NCBI GenBank assembly: GCA_963700865.1
Contig: CAVOZC010000018.1
Span: forward strand, 806,001-870,000
Direction: 5' to 3'
Source: CAVOGJ01 sp963700865
GTDB lineage: Bacteria > Planctomycetota > Planctomycetia > Pirellulales > Pirellulaceae
DNA length: 64,000 bases
Shown here one piece after another: positions 34,893-43,326 of the stretch. The first letter of the stretch is position 1; every line of letters begins with the position of its first letter. The translations under genes were made by a program, and so were the position numbers. The notes beneath the pieces were generated by a model that was not told the DNA's origin, did not search any database, and saw nothing but the letters and a program-made list of their open reading frames with translations.

Positions 34893-35762
34893 TCATCGAC
34901 CGTCCGCGCAATCCTCGTTTTCCTCCCTCAGATACTCGATCAGCCGATCGAGTTCCGCCATTTCTTCAGGAGCCTCGGATCGTGCCGAGCCGGGACTGAC
35001 CAAGACCCCCAGCTGGGCTGACGTCTCAAATAACGTGGCATAGGCCTGCATGATGCGCTCGTGGCCCGCGTTAGTCCGTCGCGTTAGTTCGGTAAGAGCA
35101 TCTGGGTTTCGTGATGTGAGCACTTCGCTCAACTCGTTCTTCAGGTGCACAAGTTGTTGGAAGAGGAGGCAAACTTCGCCGAACAGCGCGTCGACCAGCT
35201 GTTCCACTTCTCTCTTCCGCGTCGTAAGCTTGCCGTCTCGGTGAAGCTGCTCTTCGATGTGCTGTTTCAGCAGCAGAAAGCGGCTGAGGCTGATCGCGTA
35301 TTGCGCGTGACCGGCCTGGCGAATTCCATGGATGAGCCTCTGAATTTCGGCATCTTGCGAGCGGTTGCTCTCATCAATCAGCCCACGCAATACCTCCAGC
35401 AATAGATCGTCCTCTTGATCGTTCCAACGCGCCAGGGCCTGTGCAGTCATGCGATAGAGCTCGCCTTCCGTCGAAATCCAACCGCTGGCATGGATGGTGC
35501 GGCAAATCCCGGCGGTCACCCAGCCAAAGATGAGCGCCGGCGAGCCCCAGATGCGTTGTCGCTTCAGGCTGCGTACACGATTCTCATCGATGGGAAACGT
35601 CGGTATTAACTCGATCACTGGCAAATGCCAGGACACGTTCGCTGGTTCGAACTTATCGGGCATGGAGACACTCGCTGGCGAGACTCGCGACGGAATCCCA
35701 CGAGTCTCGGCATTTTCTGGCGACTGTCCAGCCGCAGCAAGGCCTCGACGTGCAAGATCCAT
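34893..35762 (-). CDS. Hypothetical protein, helical
   Basis: The product is up to 289 residues; an internal Met at residue 34 (MPDKFEPANVSWHLP) could be the true start. A short hydrophobic stretch (ALIFGWVTAGICRTI) lies near residue 75-90. The rest is strongly helical and charged (RKREVEQLVDALFGEVCLLF, RTNAGHERIMQAYATLFETS), compatible with a coiled-coil protein. No family recognised. It is convergent with mtnA and divergent from the small secreted protein gene. Confidence 0.6.
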   Translation of the reverse strand: MDLARRGLAAAGQSPENAETRGIPSRVSPASVSMPDKFEPANVSWHLPVIELIPTFPIDENRVRSLKRQRIWGSPALIFGWVTAGICRTIHASGWISTEGELYRMTAQALARWNDQEDDLLLEVLRGLIDESNRSQDAEIQRLIHGIRQAGHAQYAISLSRFLLLKQHIEEQLHRDGKLTTRKREVEQLVDALFGEVCLLFQQLVHLKNELSEVLTSRNPDALTELTRRTNAGHERIMQAYATLFETSAQLGVLVSPGSARSEAPEEMAELDRLIEYLREENEDCADGR

Positions 35763-35835
35763 CGCTTTTTTGCTTGCGAGCGACCAGCTGCGTTCTTACG
35801 ATTGGTGGACGTCGGGGATGACTCCGGTGTGGCCT

Positions 35836-35851
35836 GAATGACCAGTCATTC
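35836..35851. promoter_or_regulatory. Near-perfect palindrome upstream of a small secreted protein gene
   Basis: GAATGAC and GTCATTC are separated by 2 bases. The site lies between the divergent genes starting at 35762 (-) and 35921 (+), so it could be an operator. Short imperfect repeats of ATCGCTCCC/ATCGCTGCC follow at about 35861-35888. Confidence 0.4.
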
Positions 35852-35920
35852 GCAGCCCCTATCGCTGCCCATCGCTCCCCATCGCTCCCAGCTGAGCCTC
35901 AGATTCAAAAGGATCAGAAA

Positions 35921-36283
35921 ATGAAATCCGCACTTGTCGTTGTTTTCTTGGTGGCACTTGTCGCACCACGTATTGGATTTGCTCAGATCTCCGATGGACA
36001 GATATTCCGGAGTTCAAAAATTCAGATGAAGGTCATCGACGTCGTGCCGGCGGAAGTGACGGTCAAGCTGAAGCAACTCGCCAGCGGCGAGGAAAAGACG
36101 CTTGACCTGCACCGAGAGAATCTGGCGGGTACGAGGAATAGCAGACTGACCTATGACAACAAGGAGACCAATCAGGTTATCATTGCCTATTATATCCAGC
36201 AGCAACGTCCCACCTTGGTCGTCTTTCAATCCTCGGGGAATCCGTGTCATCCGGAAGACGACATCCTCGAACTGGCGCCATGA
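35921..36283 (+). CDS. Small secreted hypothetical protein
   Basis: The 120-residue product has a standard signal peptide (MKSALVVVFLVALVAPRIGF, cleavage near AQ) and a small beta-rich mature part (QMKVIDVVPAEVTVKLKQLA, NQVIIAYYIQQQRPTLVVFQ). No family is recognised. It stands alone before a block of tandem repeats. Confidence 0.65.
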   Translation: MKSALVVVFLVALVAPRIGFAQISDGQIFRSSKIQMKVIDVVPAEVTVKLKQLASGEEKTLDLHRENLAGTRNSRLTYDNKETNQVIIAYYIQQQRPTLVVFQSSGNPCHPEDDILELAP

Positions 36284-36358
36284 TGGGCAGGGGATGGGTA
36301 TCCGGATGGAAGTAGTGGGCGGGGAGGATCGGAGAGCGGGGATGTCGGGAGATGCGGA

Positions 36359-36533
36359 GTTGTGAGGATGTTGGTGACGCGACGTTGTGCGGATGTTGGT
36401 GACGCGGCGTTGTGCGGATGTTGGTGACGCGGCGTTGTGAGGATGTTGGTGACGCGGAGTTGTGAGGATGTTGGTGACGCGGAGTTGTGCGGATATTGGT
36501 GACGCGGCGTTGTGAGGATATTGGTGACGGCCG
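36359..36533. repeat. 25-bp tandem repeat, about 7 copies
   Basis: Seven head-to-tail units of GTTGTGAGGATGTTGGTGAC plus a CGCGGC-like end. The copies differ at A/C in position 7, G/A in the middle (ATGTTGG versus ATATTGG) and at the last base. The last copy decays. There is no spacer, so it is not CRISPR. Confidence 0.9.
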
Positions 36534-36589
36534 AGGACGTCGGGGGGTCCGGGGGGCCGAGTGGCGAAGTTGGGCGGGAAACGGTTCTT

Positions 36590-36614
36590 GCCCCCCGCGG
36601 CTTTTTTGGGGGGC
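36590..36614. terminator. GC hairpin between two tandem arrays
   Basis: GCCCCCC (36590-36596) pairs with GGGGGGC (36608-36614) across an 11-base loop that contains a T6 run. It lies in the 125-base joint between the 25-bp and 24-bp arrays. It may be a terminator for the secreted-protein gene, but the T-run is in the loop, not after the stem. Confidence 0.35.
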
Positions 36615-36660
36615 GATCACCCCGGTACAGTTGCTCACCTCACTGCGCCCCCCAAACCCC

Positions 36661-37240
36661 CCGACGTGAAATCTCCGCCTGCCCCCGACGCGTGAAATCT
36701 CCGCCTGCCCCCGACGTGAAATCTCCGCCTGCCCCCGACGTGAAATCTCCGCCTACCCCCGACGTGAAATCTCCGTCTACCCCCGACGTGAAATCTCCGC
36801 CTGCCCCCGACGTAAAATCGCCGCCTACCCCCGACGTAAAATCTCCGCCTACCCCCGACGTAAAATCGCCGCCTACCCCCGACGTGAAATCTCCGCCTGC
36901 CCCCGACGTAAAATCTCCGCCTACCCGCGACGTGAAATCGCCGCCTGCCCCCGACGTGAAATCGCCGCCTACCCCCGACGTGAAATCGCCGCCTACCCCC
37001 GACGTGAAATCTCCACCTACCCCCGACGTGAAATCTCCGCCTGCCCCCGACGTGAAATCTCCACCTGCCCCCGACGTGAAATCTCCGCCTGCCCCCGACG
37101 TGAAATCTCCGCCTGCCCCCGACGTGAAATCGCCGCCTGCCCCCGACGTGAAATCGCCGCCTGCCCCCGACGTGAAATCGCCGCCTACCCCCGACGTGAA
37201 ATCTCCGCCTACCCCCGACGTAAAATCTCCGCCTACCCCC
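36661..37240. repeat. 24-bp tandem repeat, about 24 copies
   Basis: About 24 head-to-tail copies of CCCGACGTGAAATCTCCGCC plus TRCC, with one copy 2 bp longer (GACGCGTG near 36690). Copies vary at only a few columns: GTG/GTA, TCT/TCG, GCC/ACC. Because 24 is a multiple of 3, one frame stays open on each strand: the plus strand reads PDVKSPPA repeats and the minus strand GGDFTSGA repeats. Neither has a signal peptide or recognisable start region. The array ends 22 bases from the stop codon of the kinase gene. Confidence 0.92.
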
Positions 37241-37261
37241 AACGCTGGATCACCGTGCCCT

Positions 37262-39816
37262 TCACTCCAACAACTCCAAGGGTGACGGGAGGCTGGGGCC
37301 TCGGATACCGGCGGTGATACCGTCCGGTGTCAGGTCCGACGCCGTCGAGAGCTGAAAGATGACTCTTTTTGGTGAGACCAATTCCAACGGGGCGATCCCC
37401 TCCACCAGGCCGTCCACGATCAATCCCAAGCCGCCGACGGATTCCTTGCCGACCAACCGCGATTCCAATGCCTGGCGTCCCCGAGCGGTGAGTTCGACGA
37501 TCAATTGCGGACCGCCGGCTTCACCATCGACGACGCGCACCACGAAATCTGAGAGCAGCTCAAAGGGCTCGCCGATCGGTATCGCGGCGGCTCCGAGGCG
37601 ACGCTCTTCGCGGCGGAGTGACGGGCTGCTGAGTCCGGATACGATCGGGACCGACAGCTTGGGCAATGGCAAATCGCTTTCCTCGGGGCCATCGCTTCCT
37701 GGACGGCCTTCGGCCGCGGAGAGCCACACCAGCTGGGGCACCTCAGGTACGCTCAGCTCCTGTTCGACTTGACTTCGGAATCGCTGCCATGACTTGATGG
37801 CCAGTCCCGTAGGTCGATCCAACTCATCCTGGCGGATATCGCCGATTTTACTGGGCGGAGTTAGTCGGTTTTGAATGGCTGCCCGTAGCTCCTCGTGGGT
37901 CACGCTCTTATCGACCACGCGATAGCGAAGTTCGGTGGGATAATATCCCAGTTTCAAAACCGCAAAGGCCGACACGATGAGCACGGCCCCTACACCGTTC
38001 GCGACTCCCAGGATTTTCGCCCATCGCGACTCGCGCAGAAACATTAAAGTCGTGGCCCCAAAGTGAGGGCGGTCTTGGCCTCTCTTGGCGGTCTTTGGTT
38101 GATGGGTAAACCATCGATACGCCCAGAATCCGACCGGCAGGCTGAATGGCCAGGCGGGCGTCACGGGGATCATCGAGATGATGCTTGTCGCCAGGTTCAT
38201 GGCGTACGGCCGCACCCGCAGATTAAGAATTCCCGTGATGAATTGAATGAGCGCGACCGGTCCGATCACGATGGCGGCCCCGACGCAGGCGGCCACCAGA
38301 CCAATATTCTCCAGGGATTGGGTGAGAATGAATTCGATGATGGCGAGTCCGCCGGCATTCAACACTCCGCAGAAGATCATCAACATGGCGAAAACCAACT
38401 GCCGCGGGTCCCCGTCCGGATGGCACCAGCCAACATGCGTGGAGGACGCTGCAGCCGACTTCGGCTCATGGGCGACCTGGAATCCCAGGGTCGGAGGGAC
38501 CTTGCGACCATAAGCGTCGTCTTTGCGGTTGATCTTCAGTTCGACTCGACCGGTTTCCGCGTTCGGCAGTTGGCCCAGCGCGGAGATCGTGTCGGCGGCG
38601 ACGACCAGTTTGCCGCTGAACAGTCTGGCGCATACTCCAACCGTGTCAGCCGATCACGAGGGATCTCCACCAGATGGGTGCTCGATTTGACGTGCCCCCA
38701 GATAGAATCGCGAATACGAAATTCGAATGAAAGCAAGTCGGTTCGCGCGTGGATGACTCCGACAGCTTCGGCGAAACCGCCCAGCGCGTCACACGTGAAA
38801 GGGACCGAGATGCTGCGACTCTTGGTCGATGTGCGTTCCTGCCCGTCGTCAAATTCCACTTTGACCGCTGGTTCCTCGCTCGTCGCTCGTATCTCGCCCA
38901 GTTCCGCAGCCAATTCGGCGGCAGTCTGGTAACGTTGTGCCGGTTTTCGGCTAAGTGTTTTGAGGACGACGCGGTCCAGCCGAGGGTCCAAGCCCTCATG
39001 CACCGCGCTGGGTGATTCAAAACGCCCCAGCGGCAACTGGCCGGTGAGTAACTCGTAAAATACGACTCCGAGTGCGTACAGATCGACGCGATGATCCACT
39101 TCCGCGGGCGATTCAAGATGCTCGGGTGCCAGATAGTGCAGCGAGCCGAGCACCTGGCGAGTGGCGGTCAGTGTCGGAGTTCTCACGGATGCATCGATAA
39201 TTTTAGCGATTCCAAAATCGACGACCTTCAACGAACCGTCCTCACCGAGCAGAATATTTTCCGGCTTGATGTCGCGATGAACGACTCCCTTAGCATGCGC
39301 GTACTTGAGCGCACCACAAATGGTCGACACCACCTCCAACGCTTCGTCCGACCCGATGCCGCCGCTTTCAATCGCTTCTCGGAGATTAATGCCGTCAACA
39401 TACTCCATGATCAGGTAGGCGATTCCGTCCGGCGTGCGGCCAAAGTCGAAGATGGTGACGATATGCGGGTGAGACAGCTTGGCGAGCGTCTTGGCTTCCC
39501 GTTCGAACCGTTCCCCGAATGCCGCATCCGACGAGACTTCCTTGCGAATGAGCTTCAGCGCGACGTCTCGCTCCAAGGCCGTTTGCCGAGCGTGATAGAT
39601 GGCCCCCATGCCCCCTTGGCCGATCAGCCGCGTGATCTCGAGTTGTGGAAATTGCACGTTGAGTGCTTCGAGGCTGGGCAACGCCGTCGTTTCCGCGAGA
39701 GGGGCGTCGCTAATGACGGAAATGCCCAGTTGAAGCAGGCAGGCGGTACACTCACCGGACAATGCCAGCTCATTTCCGCACTTTGGGCAGCGTTCCTCCG
39801 TCGTATTGGCTGGCAT
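37262..39816 (-). CDS. Ser/Thr protein kinase with zinc ribbon and membrane C-terminal region (frameshifted)
   Basis: The N-terminus has a zinc ribbon (CPKCG and CTAC, residues 10-26). The Hanks-type kinase domain (about 60-330) has the Gly loop GQGGMG at 66-71, catalytic Lys 88 in VALKLI, HRDIKPEN at 180-187 and DFG at 200-202, so it should be active. At about 38625 one base is missing. The next frame continues RLFSGKLVVAADTISALGQL and a region with several membrane helices (VFAMLMIFCGVLNAGGLAII, NIGLVAACVGAAIVIGPVAL), then a soluble C-terminus to 37262. About 850 residues when restored. An ECF sigma factor gene lies 124 bases upstream on the same strand, a common planctomycete pairing. Start at 39816 places the zinc ribbon at the N-terminus. 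Confidence 0.85.
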
Positions 39817-39940
39817 CGAGTCAGTCTCCCGGATCGATCGTGTGCATGATGGGACCGGACGAAACTTCGGCCTCTTACCCAATGATTCGAAATCGGCCCC
39901 GGACGGTTACCGTCCATCGGCCAGAAAACAGGAAACACGT

Positions 39941-40675
39941 CTAATTTGTCGATCGTGGGGAAAGCACGGAAAGCAATTCGGTAATTTCGGCATCAATGTC
40001 GGCCGGATCATCGAGTGTTTCCAACACCAGAGCCCGTAAGGTCTCGCCGAAGCGCTGACGCAGGCGGTGCAGGGCGACTTTGACGGCGCTGGGCGACAGG
40101 GACAATGTCGCGGCGATCTGCTCGTAGTTGGCCTTGGTGAGTGATTCGGTCAAACAGGGCATCAGGGCGTCGAACACCGCTTCCCGATGACGTTCGGCAT
40201 AGGCCGACTTCAGACGTCGGCGGACTTCGTCGAGCAAGGTATTTGCCCAGCTGAGCGTAAAGAGTCGATCGGGGTCGGGTTCGCGCGATTGGAGTGCCAG
40301 CCAGCGTTGCTCGCCCGAAACGAAATCAAGGGAAAGCTGCAGCGAACCGCCTCCCCGTCGCAATGACTGGTGCCGGCGATATTCGTCGATGAGAAATCGT
40401 TTCCAGGCGACGAGCAAGTACGTCCGAAACTTGCCTTTGGTGGGATCGGCACCGCGGAGCAGATCCCCCCGCACGACCCGGCTCAAAAACTCCTGGGTGG
40501 CGTCCTCCGCGTCCTCTCGCGGCAACCCTTGGCGACGTGCGAATCCGTACAGGGGCTGCCAATAACGACGGATCAGTTCCTCGAGTGCCGGTCGGCCCGT
40601 CCGGGAGTCTTCCTGAGCTGCCTGCCAGACAAGGGTCCAGTGCGTCGTCGCGAAGTTGGGCTGCGAGCGAGTCAA
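39941..40675 (-). CDS. ECF-type RNA polymerase sigma factor, planctomycete kinase-associated group
   Basis: The 244-residue protein has sigma region 2 (YWQPLYGFARRQGLPREDAE then DATQEFLSRV) and region 4 helix-turn-helix (TKANYEQIAATLSLSPSAVK then VALHRLRQRF). The long inter-domain segment and GKFRTYLLVAWKRFLIDEYR match planctomycete ECF sigma factors that accompany Ser/Thr kinases. No anti-sigma factor is adjacent; the kinase gene downstream is the likely signalling partner. It directs RNA polymerase to a stress or surface regulon not identifiable here. Confidence 0.92.
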   Translation of the reverse strand: MTRSQPNFATTHWTLVWQAAQEDSRTGRPALEELIRRYWQPLYGFARRQGLPREDAEDATQEFLSRVVRGDLLRGADPTKGKFRTYLLVAWKRFLIDEYRRHQSLRRGGGSLQLSLDFVSGEQRWLALQSREPDPDRLFTLSWANTLLDEVRRRLKSAYAERHREAVFDALMPCLTESLTKANYEQIAATLSLSPSAVKVALHRLRQRFGETLRALVLETLDDPADIDAEITELLSVLSPRSTN

Positions 40676-41018
40676 ACTGCAATCCTGAGGTGATAGCCAT
40701 CTGTGGGCACGTGGCGTTGCCGATCATGCGACCTGCGGACCAAGGCTCTGCGGGGGCTCCGCCTCCTCACGACATGTTAACCGAAGTTTGTCCTCGGGTT
40801 CCATCGGACCGGAAAAGAACCATTCCATGGCGACATGAGAAAAGAACTTGGGAGCGCGACGACGGACACGCATCCCACGAAGCTGGCGATCTCTCTTGAA
40901 GCTTGTGATACTGTGGTGGCGAATTGCTCGGAAAACATTTCCAAGACGGTCCCCACCCAATGGTCGTCAGCCGTAGGCGGTAGCCTCGGGCAGCCATCGG
41001 GCCGCGGGCAATCCTGTT
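40676..41018. other. Region upstream of the ECF sigma factor gene
   Basis: About 340 bases between the sigma factor start and the 141-bp array. It should hold the sigma-kinase promoter. Open frames here are short and run into the repeat array, so I do not call a gene. Confidence 0.45.
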
Positions 41019-42005
41019 CTCGCCGGCCGCCACCTCGCGGCGGCACCGGCGGTCCGTCGCTCACCGACGTATGGGGGAATCAGAGACCACTCAGATAGTC
41101 CGGAACGCGACGGGACAACGTTCACGCGCCTCGACCCGAGGCTAGCGCCTACGGCTTTCCTCGCCGGCCGTTACCTCGCGGCGGCACCGGCGGTCCGTCG
41201 CTCACCGACGTATGGGTGAATCAGAGACCACTCAGATAGTCCGGAACGCGACGGGACAACGTTCACGCGCCTAGACCCGAGGCTAGCGCCTACGGCTTTC
41301 CTCGCCGGCCGTTACCTCGCGGCGGCACCGGCGGTCCGTCGGTCACCGACGTATGGGGGAAGCAGGGACCACTCAGATAGTCCGGAACGCGACGGGACAA
41401 CGTTCACGCGCCTAGACCCGAGGCTAGCGCCTACGGCTTTCCTCGCCGGCCGTTACCTCGCGGCGGCACCGGCGGTCCGTCGCTCACCGACGTATGGGTG
41501 AATCAGAGACCACTCAGATAGTCCGGAACGCGACGGGACAACGTTCACGCGCCTAGACCCGAGGCTAGCGCCTACGGCTTTCCTCGCCGGCCGCCACCTC
41601 GCGGCGGCACCGGCGGTCCGTCGCTCACCGACGTATGGGTGAATCAGAGACCACTCAGATAGTCCGGAACGCGACGGGACAACGTTCACGCGCCTAGACC
41701 CGAGGCTAGCGCCTACGGCTTTCCTCGCCGGCCGTTACCTCGCGGCGGCACCGGCGGTCCGTCGCTCACCGACGTATGGGTGAATCAGAGACCACTCAGA
41801 TAGTCCGGAACGCGACGGGACAACGTTCACGCGCCTCGACCCGAGGCTAGCGCCTACGGCTTTCCTCGCCGGCCGTTACCTCGCGGCGGCACCGGCGGTC
41901 CGTCGCTCACCGACGTATGGGTGAATCAGAGACCACTCAGATAGTCCGGAACGCGACGGGACAACGTTCACGCGCCTAGACCCGAGGCTAGCGCCTACGG
42001 CTTTC
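41019..42005. repeat. 141-bp tandem repeat, exactly 7 copies
   Basis: Copies begin CTCGCCGGCC at 41019, 41160, 41301, 41442, 41583, 41724 and 41865, a constant period of 141 bp. They differ at only a handful of sites (GCCACC/GTTACC, GGGTGA/GGGGGA, CCTAG/CCTCG). Each unit contains the palindromic core CCGAGGCTAGCGCCTACGG, which folds with AGGC/GCCT and CCG/CGG stems, and two copies also contain GCCGCC-GGCGGC arms. Stop codons in most copies rule out a long repeat protein. A tRNA-Arg gene lies 158 bases to the right. Confidence 0.95.
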
Positions 42006-42162
42006 TTTCGCGTCACTCTCGACTCTGAAGAAAGATCCGGCTCCAGCCCAACATCACCAGCGGGCAACCCCTTACCCCGCGCTTCCGATCGGGGCCCTCC
42101 AGGCGGCGTGAATTTGCGAGCCTTGGTTTCGGAACGCTTCTTGCCGCGGGGGGTTGGTGAAG

Positions 42163-42236
42163 CACGCCCGGTAGGATTCGAACCTACAACCCTCGGTTCC
42201 GAAGACCGATGCGCTATCCAATTGCGCCACGGGCGC
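42163..42236 (-). tRNA. tRNA-Arg (anticodon TCG)
   Basis: On the minus strand a 74-base cloverleaf can be drawn: acceptor stem GCGCCCG/CGGGCGT (first pair G-U), D-arm GCGC with loop AATTGGATA, anticodon stem TCGGT/ACCGA with loop CTTCGGA giving anticodon TCG (reads CGA, Arg), T-arm GTAGG TTCGAAT CCTAC, and discriminator G. CCA is not encoded. Confidence 0.95.
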
Positions 42237-42447
42237 GTGCCCTGCGATGATACGCGTTTGCCGCTCTTATTTCAACGGCTCTCGCGGGTCGGCGGATGGG
42301 TGGGCAGCGTTCTTCCGGCCCGACTGTGGCCCGCCCCGCCCATGACCGCCCAGCCGAATTCCGTACGCGGCCCCAACCGGTGGCCGTCAGCCCACTTGTG
42401 GATCATACTAACGTATTGTTGTGCATGGTGTACGGGTACCCCTGATT

Positions 42448-43116
42448 ATGGCTCTGGTCACGCTGCGAATCCTCGATGGGGCCGATCGGGGTCGCGTACT
42501 TAGCAATGTCGCCACCCCGATCACCATTGGGCGCGAAGAAGGCAATACCATCCAGCTCAATGACGATCGCGTCAGCCGCTTCCACGTAAAGATTCAGGAA
42601 GACCATGACAAAATCGTCCTCACCGACCTGGAGAGTACCAATGGTACGAAGGTCAACGGCGAGGATATCAGTCTTCGCATTCTGAGGCACGGGGACATGA
42701 TCGCCGTGGGTCGATCGGTCATCCTGTTTGGCTCGCGTGATGAAATCGCCGCTCGCCTCGCCTCTCTCCGTGGCGAAGACCTGACTGGCACGGGCGAGAT
42801 CGATCCGGAAGCGCTACAGCAAGCCGTCTCGCTCGACTTCGAACTGGGATGGAACGAGGACGCCGATCTGCAATCGACGCTGCATATTCTCGAACCACCC
42901 GAGTTGCCAGCGCGACTGGATGCCATTCAGTCCGCGCAGTTGTCCGAATTGATCGAATATCTGCACTTGCGGCTGCGGCGACTGCTCGCGTCGGCCGTGA
43001 CGGACGAATTGAAAGAACAAGTCGTTCTCGACCAGCGTCAGTGGCAGAGCCTCGTGGACATTCAGGCTCGACTCGCAGGCTATTTGCGAGCCATCAGTAA
43101 TCCGGACGAACGCTGA
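42448..43116 (+). CDS. FHA-domain protein
   Basis: The 222-residue protein has an N-terminal forkhead-associated domain (about 1-90): ITIGREEGNTIQLNDDRVSR, FHVKIQEDHDKI and DLESTNGTKVNG, with the phosphothreonine-contacting GR, SRFH and NG residues present. The C-terminal half is helical (SAQLSELIEYLHLRLRRLLA, DIQARLAGYLRAIS) and unrecognised. FHA domains bind phosphothreonine peptides, so it may read kinase output, for example from the nearby Ser/Thr kinase; that link is inference. Start at 42448 (MALVTLRILDG). Confidence 0.9.
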   Translation: MALVTLRILDGADRGRVLSNVATPITIGREEGNTIQLNDDRVSRFHVKIQEDHDKIVLTDLESTNGTKVNGEDISLRILRHGDMIAVGRSVILFGSRDEIAARLASLRGEDLTGTGEIDPEALQQAVSLDFELGWNEDADLQSTLHILEPPELPARLDAIQSAQLSELIEYLHLRLRRLLASAVTDELKEQVVLDQRQWQSLVDIQARLAGYLRAISNPDER

Positions 43117-43326
43117 ATTCCGATCGCCTTGCTGAGCAATGGTCCGCCCAGCGAAGTGCGCACAGTCCGCCAGCAATGCGGGCTTTTGCGAGTGGTCTAT
43201 GCCGCGACAGGCGATTTTTGCTATTCCTTCGCTTCCACGCGTAATCCTGCGTGGGGAAATGAATGTGCCGGCCTCGTATGCCGCCATTCCATTTTCGTTG
43301 GGACTAATACCACGGAAGGTATTCCG

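Noticed and set aside
36359..37240. Possible CRISPR array
   Set aside because: Both arrays are direct head-to-tail repeats without unique spacers, and no cas genes are in the window.
36640..37242. Gly-rich open frame on the minus strand as a protein
   Set aside because: Same reason as the plus-strand frame; it begins after the kinase stop and has no convincing start.
36512..37285. Repeat-rich open frame on the plus strand as a protein
   Set aside because: It starts inside the 25-bp array, has no signal peptide or ribosome site, and overlaps the kinase 3' end; the openness follows from a unit length divisible by 3.
41453..42067. Repeated 47-residue open frames within the 141-bp array
   Set aside because: Most copies have a TAA in that frame from GTTACC on the plus strand, and there are no start signals.
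42005..42236. tRNA-Arg as an integration site of a mobile element
   Set aside because: No integrase gene and no copy of the tRNA 3' end were seen in the window.
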